A stretch of 64,000 nt of DNA, taken from the NCBI GenBank assembly GCA_947184155.2, contig CAMXCT020001768.1:62001-126000 (forward strand), in the 5' to 3' direction. Positions within the stretch are counted from its first letter, which is position 1. Every line of letters begins with the position of its first letter. Positions 48,301-55,540 of this stretch are shown one piece after another. This stretch comes from Cladocopium goreaui. Lineage: Eukaryota; Sar; Dinophyceae; Suessiales; Symbiodiniaceae. Position numbers and translations under genes: made by a program. Under the pieces are notes generated by a model, which made no database searches, was not told where the DNA came from, and saw only the letters and a program-made list of their open reading frames with translations.

Positions 48301-51300
48301 GAGGGTAATATATGTAATTATATATATATACATAGGATATTAATGTTTATCTCCATATATATATATATATGTATATATACATAGGATATACATGTTAGTC
48401 ATAACCAGAGGGTACTCCATTTATCTCCGTTTCATAGGTGAAACCATTTTTTTTGGCCTGGCGGAGATTCCAGGTTCATTGTGGTCGCGGCACCTGGTTG
48501 CCGGGTTTGGAAAAAATCCGTGCCATCGATTTTTTCCACACAAAAACTGGACATTTGGTGGCAAGCCCACGTATTTTCAGACACACCCAAGAGTTATATA
48601 AGATGTTATAAGAATCTTTTTGGCATACCTGCTACATGACGTTTTCAACATCTTAAAAGCAAAATCAATGTACCCTCTGGTAAACTAACATAGCTATTGA
48701 ACATGACCATTTATAGTGAGTTTTCCCATTCAAAATGGTGATTTTCCATAGTCATGTTAAATTACCAGAGGGTAACTATGCCAGCAAATGAAAATGATCA
48801 CCTTTCGCATCCCCTAAAAAAGCCAAAAAAGCAACCATTACCCTCTGGTCTTGTAGCAGGTTGCTCTGGTATGTACCCTCCAGTAAATTAACAGTTCGAC
48901 CCTGGGAGTCATCCGGGTTGGAAGATTAGTTTCCTCTAAAAAATGGTGATTTTCAGGGTCTATGTTAATTTACCAGAGGGTATGCCCCCTTTTGTTCCAT
49001 GATCTACCACCATTTAAGAGAGGCTTTCTGTACGATTTCCATCGCCACCTCCGCTGATTTATATACTCTAGTTATCTCTAGTTGATGTAAAATATCAAAT
49101 TGTACGTCTATATTGCATGATATTCCCGGAAACTTGTAGAAAATTGTAAGATTCTTGGTTTAAAGGCCATAAATCTAGTTGATTTACATACATCCTGGAT
49201 CCTACTATGGAAATCCAATAAATTATTAGATGTCCATAGTAGGATATATGTAAATCAACTAGATTTATGGCCTTTAAACCAAGAATCTTACAATGTGAGG
49301 CCCGCCGTTCGATATCTAAGTTGGGGTTCACATAACTCCAATGTCACTATGGTTTATGGTACGCAAATAACGAACTAGTTACTGGGGCTAACTTGTTAAC
49401 CAATGTTCACATCACAACGGGGGGCCTTACTTTGTACAATTTTGTACTTTCAAGCCGCAACCCAAGGCTCGACCCCAAGTGGTGTCATCCGACTTTATCC
49501 GGAGCCCCCAGCCTCGCGGATGCCTGCTCTGCACGATTTTCTTGGAGTTTTTTTTCGGGGAAAACGAAGGGAACATGGTTAGTTTAATAAAGGATGGGGC
49601 CCCCAAGATAGACAAGTTGCCCTATTTCAGTGGCTTAATTCTATGGTTTATGGTAGATATATATATATATATATATTATAATGAACTAGTTTTCATGGGG
49701 GTTTTGTCATGGTTTATGAAGCAGCAAAAAAAACTGGGGGGGCCGGGGCCCATCCTGTAGGGGTTAGCAACTCATCCCCTTTTCTCACCAACTCCCGGAT
49801 GGTCTCGCAGTCGACGGCACGTCGGCACTGGGTCCCATGTGTCCCATGGCACTGGAGTGATTTTTCGCGACCGGGACGAATCATCGGAATTAAAAGCTGG
49901 TTTCAATAGTGGCTTACCCGGCCTGGTAAACTGTTACATAACTATGGAAAATTACTATTTGAATAGGCAAATCAACTATAAATTGGACATTTTCTATAGC
50001 TATGTTAGTTTACCAGAGGGTAATAGGGATAAGAGTGGGACAATGATGGAATAACTTGGATGTTAATGGATGGAAACTATCAAACATGTGGCTAAATTCG
50101 AAGGGTTAGTAAGGGAAATTATCCCCAAAAAAAGCCGAACTTTTCAGGTTAGTGAACTATTGTCAGACACATGTTGGAAAATGATGATTTGACCATGGAA
50201 AACTGGGATTTAACATGATTTAACCAATGAAGAGTCATGGACACTTGATTCCTCATGTTTTCCTTTGAAAAGGGGATTCCTTGTCTTCAAAACTGTCCCC
50301 GTTTTGGCTTGGATGTGATGAAAAACATGTCTGGAATCTGTTTGTGGGGGATTCTTGAAGGAACATCTTGAGGGAATTTCGTTATTCCAAGGTTTCACGG
50401 ATCATCGGTTTTTACGAACCAATTTTGGGATCTTTTTGGGATGATGTCTCCCGATCAATGGGTCATCCCACACAGATTTTTGCTTAAATGAATGTCAGAA
50501 GTGCTTCTGAATGTCATCGTAAAGCAATAGCCCCGAAAGTAAAACAGCCTGTCAACAATCATCAACCCACAAATAGAAAAACACGTTGGACATCTGGACA
50601 TGTTTACCTGATTTTTTTGGAGGAAACATCATATGTGTTTCACATCCATTCACATCCCATACCCTCTGGTAAACTGTTACATAAGTATGGAAAATCACCA
50701 TTCTTGATGGGTAATAATCAACTATTTCTATGGCAATTTTCAATAGCAAACTGTAACAAATTACCAGAGGGTATATACTCCATTTCATCGGTGAACTCAT
50801 TTTTTCGTGCCTGGAGAAATTCAATTCATTCGTAAAGTCTCATCATTTATTTCACATCCATTCAGATCCTATACCCTCTGGTAAACATATAAAAAACGTT
50901 GGAAAATCACCATTTTTGGTGGGTAAATCAACTATTTCGACTGGGCCATTTGCAAGTTCGCAAACTGTCAAATTACCAGAGGCTACATCATATGTCTACA
51001 ATGTGAGGCCCCCCAGTGATGTTTGTTGGTTAACAAAAGCCCCAGTAACTAGTTCGTTATAAGTACCATAAACCATAGTGACATTGGAGTTATTTGCACC
51101 AACTTAGATATCTTGGGGCTTGGGGGCCTCACATATTAGGTGTTTCCATTCAGATCCGGGGGGGTACCCATGGCTTTCCATGGCTTCCTCCCGCCAAGGA
51201 TTTGGTCGAGCGCCTGAAATCGGGCGCGGCCAATGGACCCGCGGGAGCCAGCTTGGACTTGTGGCCCGTGCAGGTGTGAGAAATCGATGGGTCAAGCGAC

Positions 51301-54300
51301 CGCTGTTTTTCTCTGGTTATGTCAAAATAGCGAACTGGAACATGGCCATTGAAATAGTTGATTTACCTATGACAAATGGTGATTTTCCATAGTTATGTAA
51401 TAGTTAACCAGAGGGTAGATTCACTATATGAATTTGGCAGGTATCGTGGTGAATTATCCCATTAATAATGGTTAATAGTGATGAATAGTGATTTATCTCT
51501 TGCATAGTAATAGTGATTAATGATCGTCATAGCTTAAAAGATCGTGGTTAGTAGTGATTTTCATCCATAGAAAAATACTTTTACCACTATGAATCACTAA
51601 CAGTTATCCCATATTAATAATGGTCAATAGACTAATAGCGATTTACTTTTTGCTATCAATGCTTAATTTTTGGTAGCTATCCAAGATTCACCATATGAAT
51701 GCGCCATTTTTTTCTCGATGTTGGGGCAGATTGCGATTTGTATTTTTTTTTTGTTTCCATTTTAATGATTGAAGTTAGATATCCATGTTTGCATCTGCAG
51801 TTGTGTCAGGTTTTACGTCACCAGAGTAGTTGTTTTTGGGTTGGGCCTTTGGACTGGGACCTTTTTGTAGTGAATCATAGAAGTTGTTGGCACCCAATTC
51901 CAGGCTTGCTCCAGCCATAGGACAATTTTATGGATTCTGGATACCAGTATGATCAATGACATGGGAAAATTGGGTGGTTTTTCATGTGGTTTTTCTACCT
52001 CTTAAGATCTCTAGATATTCAGATAAGATATAGATAACATTAATATTCCCAGATGCGAACCATGGTGCTGGAATATGCACACCTACATTTACCCCATAAA
52101 TGACCCCAATGTTAGCATATATACCATACATGGAGCATATGGGATTAACATATAGATAACTAGATAACATATAGATAACATATAGATAACATATAGATAA
52201 CATATAGATAACATATAGATAACATACAGATAACTAGATCACATTTATGATATTTTTTCCACTACGTCAAATGATATCGCCATATTAATCACGGTTGGTT
52301 TCCCTTTCGCCACGAGGTGCTGCCGGCTGCCGGTGGTCTGATGGGTCGAAAGGAGGGAGCACTTTGGAGGCGGCGCCGGCGGCGCGGCTGGAAATTGCTG
52401 AGGTTTTTAGCAACAAAAGGGGAACGAATCATGAGTTAAACTGAAGCAACTTATCAGCCATTTCCATCCATTTCCAAGTTTTCTGAGGTTTCAAAAAAGA
52501 GACTTTTCCGAAGAAAAGGAGAACATCATGAACATCATGGGAAACTGAAGCAATGAACATGGGGAAAATGGTGAATATTTAGGGACATCTTGGGACAAGA
52601 ATCAACATCTTGGTGTAGCCAATACAACTGCTGTGTACAAATACCCTCTTGTAAACTAACATAGCTATTGAAAATGGCAATTTTTAGTGTTAAACATGGT
52701 GATTTTCCATAGCTATGTTAGTTTACCAGAGGGTATGTCGTTACTTTCAACGCGATTTGTTTCGGAATTTCACGGGATGCTGATGCCTCAATCTGGCAGA
52801 AAACTCTGGGCTCGACTGACAATTGGGTAGCCCATTCCATCCATGGGTTAATCATCATTAATTGTCCACATTAAAATGACAATTTGTGGGGTATACCTCA
52901 TTTTTAGATACCTATGTAGAGTCCTCATGAATTCTTCGAGATTGCTTGCTGCACCAGCCTAAGACAGCTGCACCCTGATGATAAGCTACAACAACACCTA
53001 TAAATAGTCCTTATGTTTTTCCAGGTAGCCTCTGGCAATCAAACGTGGCAATCGGAGATCCCCTATAATTAAGTGGATCAACTATCAATGGGAGATTTCC
53101 ATTGCCACGTTGGAGGATAAGGTTGGTTCATTTTTCTCGTGAAACTGGGTCTCAACATTGACAGGGGTGGCCCAGCTTTTACGACCCGCCGCCTTCTCCT
53201 GGCAGGCGCGGTGAACAGACACTGATCATGGGCATTCTGAACATCACCCCGGAGCCGCACGGCTGGGATGTGAAGGGGATCAATTCGCAGCATGGTCAAA
53301 GGTGAAGATTGGAACGGCCATGGTAACCAACACCATGACTGTTACAAGTGGTTTTACTTTCAAGAAGAGGAACCTGGAGGTTGCTTCCCTCACGAGTCAT
53401 ATCGAGTCCAAAGTCATGGAACCGCAGGAAAGTCATGGAACCGCAGGAAGGCAAAAACGGGGTTTGGATCAAACTTAGCCCAACAACTCGACATACCCTC
53501 TGGTAAACTAACATAGCTATTGAAATGGCCATTTATAGTTGATTTACCCATTGAAAATGGTGATTTTCCATAGTTATGTTAGTTTACCAGAGGGTAATTT
53601 TCAGATCACAAAGTAAGAAACATCTGTCAGATTCCCAGCCTTTGCCTTTTGTGGGTGGCGCTCCTACTTGGTGCATTCCTGGGATAGGACATAGGCCAGT
53701 GAGAACATCCCCACTGAGATGAATGGGTTATCCATGATTAATCCATCCAGGATTATTGGTTAATCATGGTTACCCTCTGGTAAACGTATACAAAAAACTA
53801 TGGAAAATCACCATTTGTCATAGGTAAATCCACTATTTCGACTGGGCCATTTTCCAGTTCGCTATTTTGACATAACCAGAGGGTAATCCATGCCCCAAGG
53901 CCCATCCAACCCCCACCCCCTTGATCACTCGAGCTCTGGCCACCTGGGCCACCTGGGCCATGCCCCGTAGGATTCATTCAGCGACGGAGGCGATCGTTTT
54001 GAGACAACAGCAGCGGTCGGAGTCTGAGGAATGGCCAGTGATTGGCCAGTGCCAGAAACGTGACGTTTGAAGATGTGGAAAACCTTACCCTCTGGTAAAC
54101 TGTTACATAACTATGGAAAATCACCATTTTCAATGGGTAAATCCACTATAAATGGCCATTTTCAATAGCTATGTTAGTTTACCAGAGGGTAAAAAGGGCC
54201 GCCATGGGGGAAAACGGAGGAACGCCGGAAATGGCTATGATGATCTAATGTGGTTAAAACATGTTAAAACAATGCCATTTTTACCACCCATGGGAATGGA

Positions 54301-54480
54301 TTATACAAAACAATGCCATAAACCATCCCCCAAATCACTATTAATCACTATTAACCACCACTATCCCATGATGGCCATGTGCTAAACTCATCCCACATGG
54401 CCAAACGTCGAAAACGTCGCCGAGTCGTCCCCGACGATTTCCATCAGGTTCAAGCCGCCAAGGAGATGATCTCTGCGCGG
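42339..54480 (+). CDS. HPPK-DHPS: HPPK-DHPS bifunctional folate enzyme (gene span, 3' part outside window)
   Basis: Twelve small exons joined on matching phase give an almost complete HPPK domain and the first part of DHPS. HPPK pyrophosphorylates 6-hydroxymethyl-7,8-dihydropterin; DHPS then condenses it with p-aminobenzoate to dihydropteroate. Motifs in order: VALGSNVGDR, GVELLRTSSLYST, DQPAFLN, KRIEDDLGR, RGPRVIDLDM (the DxD metal-binding pair), PHLLMHERDFVLVPMAE, then the DHPS start MGILNITP and DSFSDGGD. HPPK-DHPS fusions are usual in plants and apicomplexans. Five inferred 5' splice sites are GC or GA (GC in exons 3, 7, 8 and 12, GA in exon 10) and seven are GT. Remaining DHPS exons must lie past 64000, beyond a satellite and retrotransposon. 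The initiator Met and any targeting peptide were not located. Confidence 0.85.
42821..42886 (+). CDS. HPPK-DHPS: HPPK-DHPS exon 2
   Basis: CCGCAG|G to AC|GTCGGG. Encodes LRHLSRSIKSLVHLEGVELLR, the first HPPK helix and strand. Confidence 0.8.
43243..43306 (+). CDS. HPPK-DHPS: HPPK-DHPS exon 3
   Basis: GACAG|G to a GC-type site. Encodes SSLYSTKAQYVSDQPAFLNA, the pterin-site loop. Two GC sites, three bases apart, are possible at the 3' edge (after GCA or after GCC). Confidence 0.8.
43413..43550. mobile_element. TIR element, TATCTGGGTAA family
   Basis: TATCTGGGTAAATTT and AAATTTACCCAGATG ends; second copy of the element at 33947. Confidence 0.7.
43590..43719. mobile_element. TIR element with hybrid ends
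   Basis: Left TAGCCTCTGG, right CCAGGCCGGGTA; 130 bp. Confidence 0.75.
43725..43832. repeat. 10-bp tandem repeat, ATCCCATTAA
   Basis: About ten copies alternating ATCCCATTAA and ATGCCATTAA. A few copies also sit at 46515-46560. Confidence 0.9.
44809..44915. mobile_element. palindromic TIR element, CCCTCTGG family
   Basis: 107-bp complete copy; only 23 bases separate it from the next copy. Confidence 0.85.
44939..45057. mobile_element. palindromic TIR element, CCCTCTGG family
   Basis: Left TACCCTCTGG, right CCAGATGGTA; uses the GTTATGACTAACATAGCC variant arm. Confidence 0.8.
45192..45274 (+). CDS. HPPK-DHPS: HPPK-DHPS exon 4
   Basis: Follows CTCTCCCCGCAG. Encodes RLADLQGLLSDFKRIEDDLG and R; 5' site GTGCCT. 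Confidence 0.75.
45370..45545. repeat. 11-bp tandem repeat, TATATATGATC
   Basis: About eleven tandem copies after an irregular AT tract. Confidence 0.9.
45672..45844. mobile_element. chimera of two CCCTCTGG-family copies
   Basis: One copy lacking its left end (GTCAAAATAGCTATGG...GATTTTCTATGG) runs directly into a second (GGTAAACATACAAAAAGC...CCAGAGGGTA), as if one inserted in or recombined with the other. Confidence 0.6.
46276..46405. mobile_element. TIR element, GATGGGGCCCC family
   Basis: CTACAGGATGGGGCCCCCC and GGGGGCCCCACCCTCTAG ends, internal TATAAACC / AACTAGTTCGTTATA blocks shared with 4117 and 50998. Confidence 0.65.
46430..46504. mobile_element. partial CCCTCTGG-family element
   Basis: Only the right two thirds remain, ending ACATAACCAGAGGGTA. 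Confidence 0.6.
46611..46667 (+). CDS. HPPK-DHPS: HPPK-DHPS exon 5
   Basis: CCCCAG|G to CA|GTGGGG. Encodes PGVRRGPRVIDLDMVAVG with the catalytic Asp-Leu-Asp. The exon starts about 10 bases after an ACCAGACTGG element end. Confidence 0.85.
47042..47145. repeat. hairpin, CAATGGATTGGTTT
   Basis: CAATGGATTGGTTT..GGGGAAAATCTTAACCGGAAA is complementary to TTTCCGGTTAAAATTTTCCC..AAACCAATCCATTG; loop about 35 bases. Confidence 0.8.
47194..47233 (+). CDS. HPPK-DHPS: HPPK-DHPS exon 6
   Basis: CTGCAG|G to CAG|GTGCGA, encoding RVLNITEGQYPLQ. This spaces the DLD motif and the PH..HER motif as expected. Confidence 0.7.
47714..47766 (+). CDS. HPPK-DHPS: HPPK-DHPS exon 7
   Basis: Encodes VPHLLMHERDFVLVPMA and two bases of Glu; the HER..VL motif contributes ATP-binding residues in HPPKs. 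GC-type 5' site GCCGAA. Confidence 0.8.
48171..48306. mobile_element. TIR element with hybrid ends
   Basis: Left AGACCCGGCCTGG, right CCAGAGGGTA; 136 bp. Confidence 0.7.
48671..48774. mobile_element. palindromic TIR element, CCCTCTGG family
   Basis: Complete 104-bp copy. Confidence 0.85.
48874..48982. mobile_element. palindromic TIR element, CCCTCTGG family
   Basis: Left TACCCTCCAG, right CCAGAGGGTA; unusual CGACCCTGGG / CAGGGTC inner arms. Confidence 0.7.
49143..49294. repeat. large inverted repeat (~65-base arms)
   Basis: ATTGTAAGATTCTTGGTTTA at the left is matched by TAAACCAAGAATCTTACAAT at the right. Arms are nearly perfect over 60+ bases with a ~20-base loop. The right end runs straight into the GAGGCCC element at 49290. 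Confidence 0.85.
49290..49436. mobile_element. TIR element, GAGGCCCCC family
   Basis: ACAATGTGAGGCC at the left, GGGGGGCCTTACTTTGTA at the right. HPPK exon 8 starts 31 bases downstream. Confidence 0.65.
49467..49503 (+). CDS. HPPK-DHPS: HPPK-DHPS exon 8
   Basis: Encodes LDPKWCHPTLSG, the HPPK C-terminal W.HP.L segment. Phases fit both neighbours if the 5' site is GC (GCCCCC). Short, so less certain. Confidence 0.6.
49591..49760. mobile_element. TIR element, GATGGGGCCCC family
   Basis: AGGATGGGGCCCCCAAG at the left, GGGGCCCATCCTGTAG at the right, with a (TA)n insert. Confidence 0.65.
49915..50022. mobile_element. TIR element with hybrid ends
   Basis: Left TACCCGGCCTGG, right CCAGAGGGTA; 108 bp. 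Confidence 0.8.
50660..50773. mobile_element. palindromic TIR element, CCCTCTGG family
   Basis: 114 bp, perfect ends. Confidence 0.85.
50872..50985. mobile_element. palindromic TIR element, CCCTCTGG family
   Basis: Left TACCCTCTGG, right CCAGAGGCTA. It and the copy at 50660 are both preceded by ATTCACATCC/ATCCATTCAGATCC-like sequence, so the pair may be a segmental duplication. Confidence 0.75.
50998..51138. mobile_element. TIR element, GAGGCCCCC family
   Basis: ACAATGTGAGGCCCCCC and TGGGGGCCTCACATATTAG ends. The interior (AGCCCCAGTAACTAGTTCGT) is inverted relative to the copy at 49290. Confidence 0.75.
51199..51273 (+). CDS. HPPK-DHPS: HPPK-DHPS exon 9
   Basis: Exactly 25 codons, GCCAAG|G to CAG|GTGTGA, encoding DLVERLKSGAANG...LDLWPVQ, the HPPK end and linker to DHPS. 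Confidence 0.65.
51308..51417. mobile_element. CCCTCTGG-family element, left end eroded
   Basis: Left end TTCTCTGG, right end CCAGAGGGTA. Starts 34 bases after HPPK exon 9. Confidence 0.7.
51460..51660. repeat. dispersed AATAGTGAT-rich segment
   Basis: Contains GGTTAATAGTGATGAATAGTGATTTATC and related pieces that match the satellite monomer at 62.5-64 kb without tandem order. A reverse-complement piece (AATCACTATTAATCACTATT) is at 54341. Confidence 0.6.
52134..52232. repeat. 12-bp tandem repeat, ATAACATATAG
   Basis: About seven copies of ATAACATATAGA. Preceded by a single arm of the CCATACATGGAGCATATGGG hairpin family. Confidence 0.9.
52642..52735. mobile_element. palindromic TIR element, CCCTCTGG family
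   Basis: Shortest complete copy (94 bp): a central deletion; left end TACCCTCTTG. Confidence 0.8.
53219..53251 (+). CDS. HPPK-DHPS: HPPK-DHPS exon 10
   Basis: Encodes TLIMGILNITP, the DHPS first-strand signature. The 3' site is AACAG at 53218. An alternative AG at 53205 would require a different phase. The 5' site is GA type (CCG|GAGCCG). Confidence 0.75.
53494..53596. mobile_element. palindromic TIR element, CCCTCTGG family
   Basis: 103-bp copy, essentially consensus. Confidence 0.85.
53771..53885. mobile_element. palindromic TIR element, CCCTCTGG family
   Basis: 115 bp; perfect ends; ends 85 bases before DHPS exon 11. Confidence 0.85.
53971..54015 (+). CDS. HPPK-DHPS: HPPK-DHPS exon 11
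   Basis: CGTAG|G to GCG|GTCGGA. Encodes DSFSDGGDRFETTAA, which completes the TPDSFSDGG motif of DHPS with the preceding exon. Confidence 0.85.
54086..54191. mobile_element. palindromic TIR element, CCCTCTGG family
   Basis: 106 bp; perfect ends; starts 70 bases after exon 11. Confidence 0.85.
54448..54480 (+). CDS. HPPK-DHPS: HPPK-DHPS exon 12
   Basis: Encodes VQAAKEMISAR, the first DHPS helix that precedes the DIGGEST motif. The next exon is not in the window. GC-type 5' site GCGCTG. Confidence 0.65.
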
Positions 54481-54534
54481 GCGCTGAGCCGAAGAAAGCC
54501 GCCGGTTGAAGTGTCCCCGGGGAGAACTCAATGA

Positions 54535-54733
54535 TGTTTTGGTGGATTTATAGTCTAATTTATAGTGATTAATAGTGATTATAGTCTAATTTATAGTGAT
54601 TAATAGTGATTATAGTCTAATTTTTAGTGATTATAGTCTAATTTTTAGTGATTAATAGTGATTATAGTCTAATTTATAGTGATTAATAGTGATTATAGTC
54701 TAATTTTTAGTGATTAATAGTGATTATAGTCTA
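54535..54733. repeat. satellite, 31-bp unit (left of the retrotransposon)
   Basis: About six units of ATTTATAGTG-ATTAATAGTG-ATTATAGTCTA, built from 10-bp subunits, with some units shortened. The array is interrupted at 54734 and resumes at 62498. Confidence 0.9.
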
Positions 54734-54810
54734 AGATAGTTCCTTGAACGGTTTGTGAGAGAGATTCAGTGTTTAAATGCGGCTCATTGCTCTTTAGGCT
54801 CTCAGGTTTC
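54734..54810 (+). repeat. split direct repeat A1
   Basis: 77 bp, identical to A2 (62166-62242) except one G/T change. Begins AGATAGTTCC, ends CTCTCAGGTTTC. It should hold the promoter and 5' untranslated region. Confidence 0.9.
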
Positions 54811-54823
54811 AGGTGCTGTTTGC

Positions 54824-55540
54824 ATGTCTTGTGCTAAGTGTCGGCAAGCAGCTTCTGCCGATCCTGATACCTGGTGCACAGGGTGTAGCGCTTGGGAGGC
54901 TTTAAGTGGAGAGCTGACTGCACCTTGGCACTCTCCAGCGCTGCGACATTTCGCGAGCGAGCTGGTCATTGGGTGTGTCAAGTCGGTGAGGGCGCTGAGA
55001 GGGATCTCGAGCAGCCTACACAGCGCTGGCACCCGCCGTGCGGCTGTGGGTCTAAACCGATCTGGCAGTCCAGCTCCCATTGCCAGGCCCCCTGGCACCA
55101 GGCTATTGCTGCCTCCTCCGCCGCCTGTGCCGGTGAAAGAGCAGCTTGAAGCTTCTAGTTACGAGGAAGAGTCTGAGGAGGAGACTGAAGAGGACGAGCC
55201 GGTTACGGGTACGGTTGCAAAGGCACCACCAGCAGTACCCCGCACCTCTGGAGCACGGTCTCCCCAGCGTGATCGAGACCCTCGGATAACTGAAGCTCGT
55301 TCCCCTCACCGTGAGCGGGAGCATCAGCGCAAGCGTGAGCACAGTGAAGGAGGAGGAGATCATACAAGGAAGAAGAAGAAGAAAAAGAAAAGAGGCCATC
55401 GAGCAGGTAGGAAGCACCCCAGACTCTACCGTGCTATAGAGGAGCCTTCTACCAGGGTTCATAGACGAACCCCCGGGACCCACTACGACCGGGCGACCGA
55501 GAGGTCGTCACGTGCAGGAGGTCACAGAGACCATCAATGA
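54824..55540 (+). CDS. retrotransposon ORF1: zinc-ribbon-like, Arg/Lys-rich protein
   Basis: First in-frame ATG is at 54824; 238 codons. The N-terminus has CMSCAKC and WCTGCSAW (CxxCxxC ... CxxC), a plausible zinc knuckle. It is followed by a Pro-rich part, a run of Glu/Asp, then Arg/Ser/Lys-rich sequence with a poly-Lys block, which suggests nucleic-acid binding. Its TGA overlaps the ORF2 start as ATGA (55537-55540), so ORF2 may be translated by termination-reinitiation. Codons upstream of 54824 are also open but lack an ATG. A nucleocapsid-like role is inferred only. Confidence 0.65.
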   Translation: MSCAKCRQAASADPDTWCTGCSAWEALSGELTAPWHSPALRHFASELVIGCVKSVRALRGISSSLHSAGTRRAAVGLNRSGSPAPIARPPGTRLLLPPPPPVPVKEQLEASSYEEESEEETEEDEPVTGTVAKAPPAVPRTSGARSPQRDRDPRITEARSPHREREHQRKREHSEGGGDHTRKKKKKKKRGHRAGRKHPRLYRAIEEPSTRVHRRTPGTHYDRATERSSRAGGHRDHQ

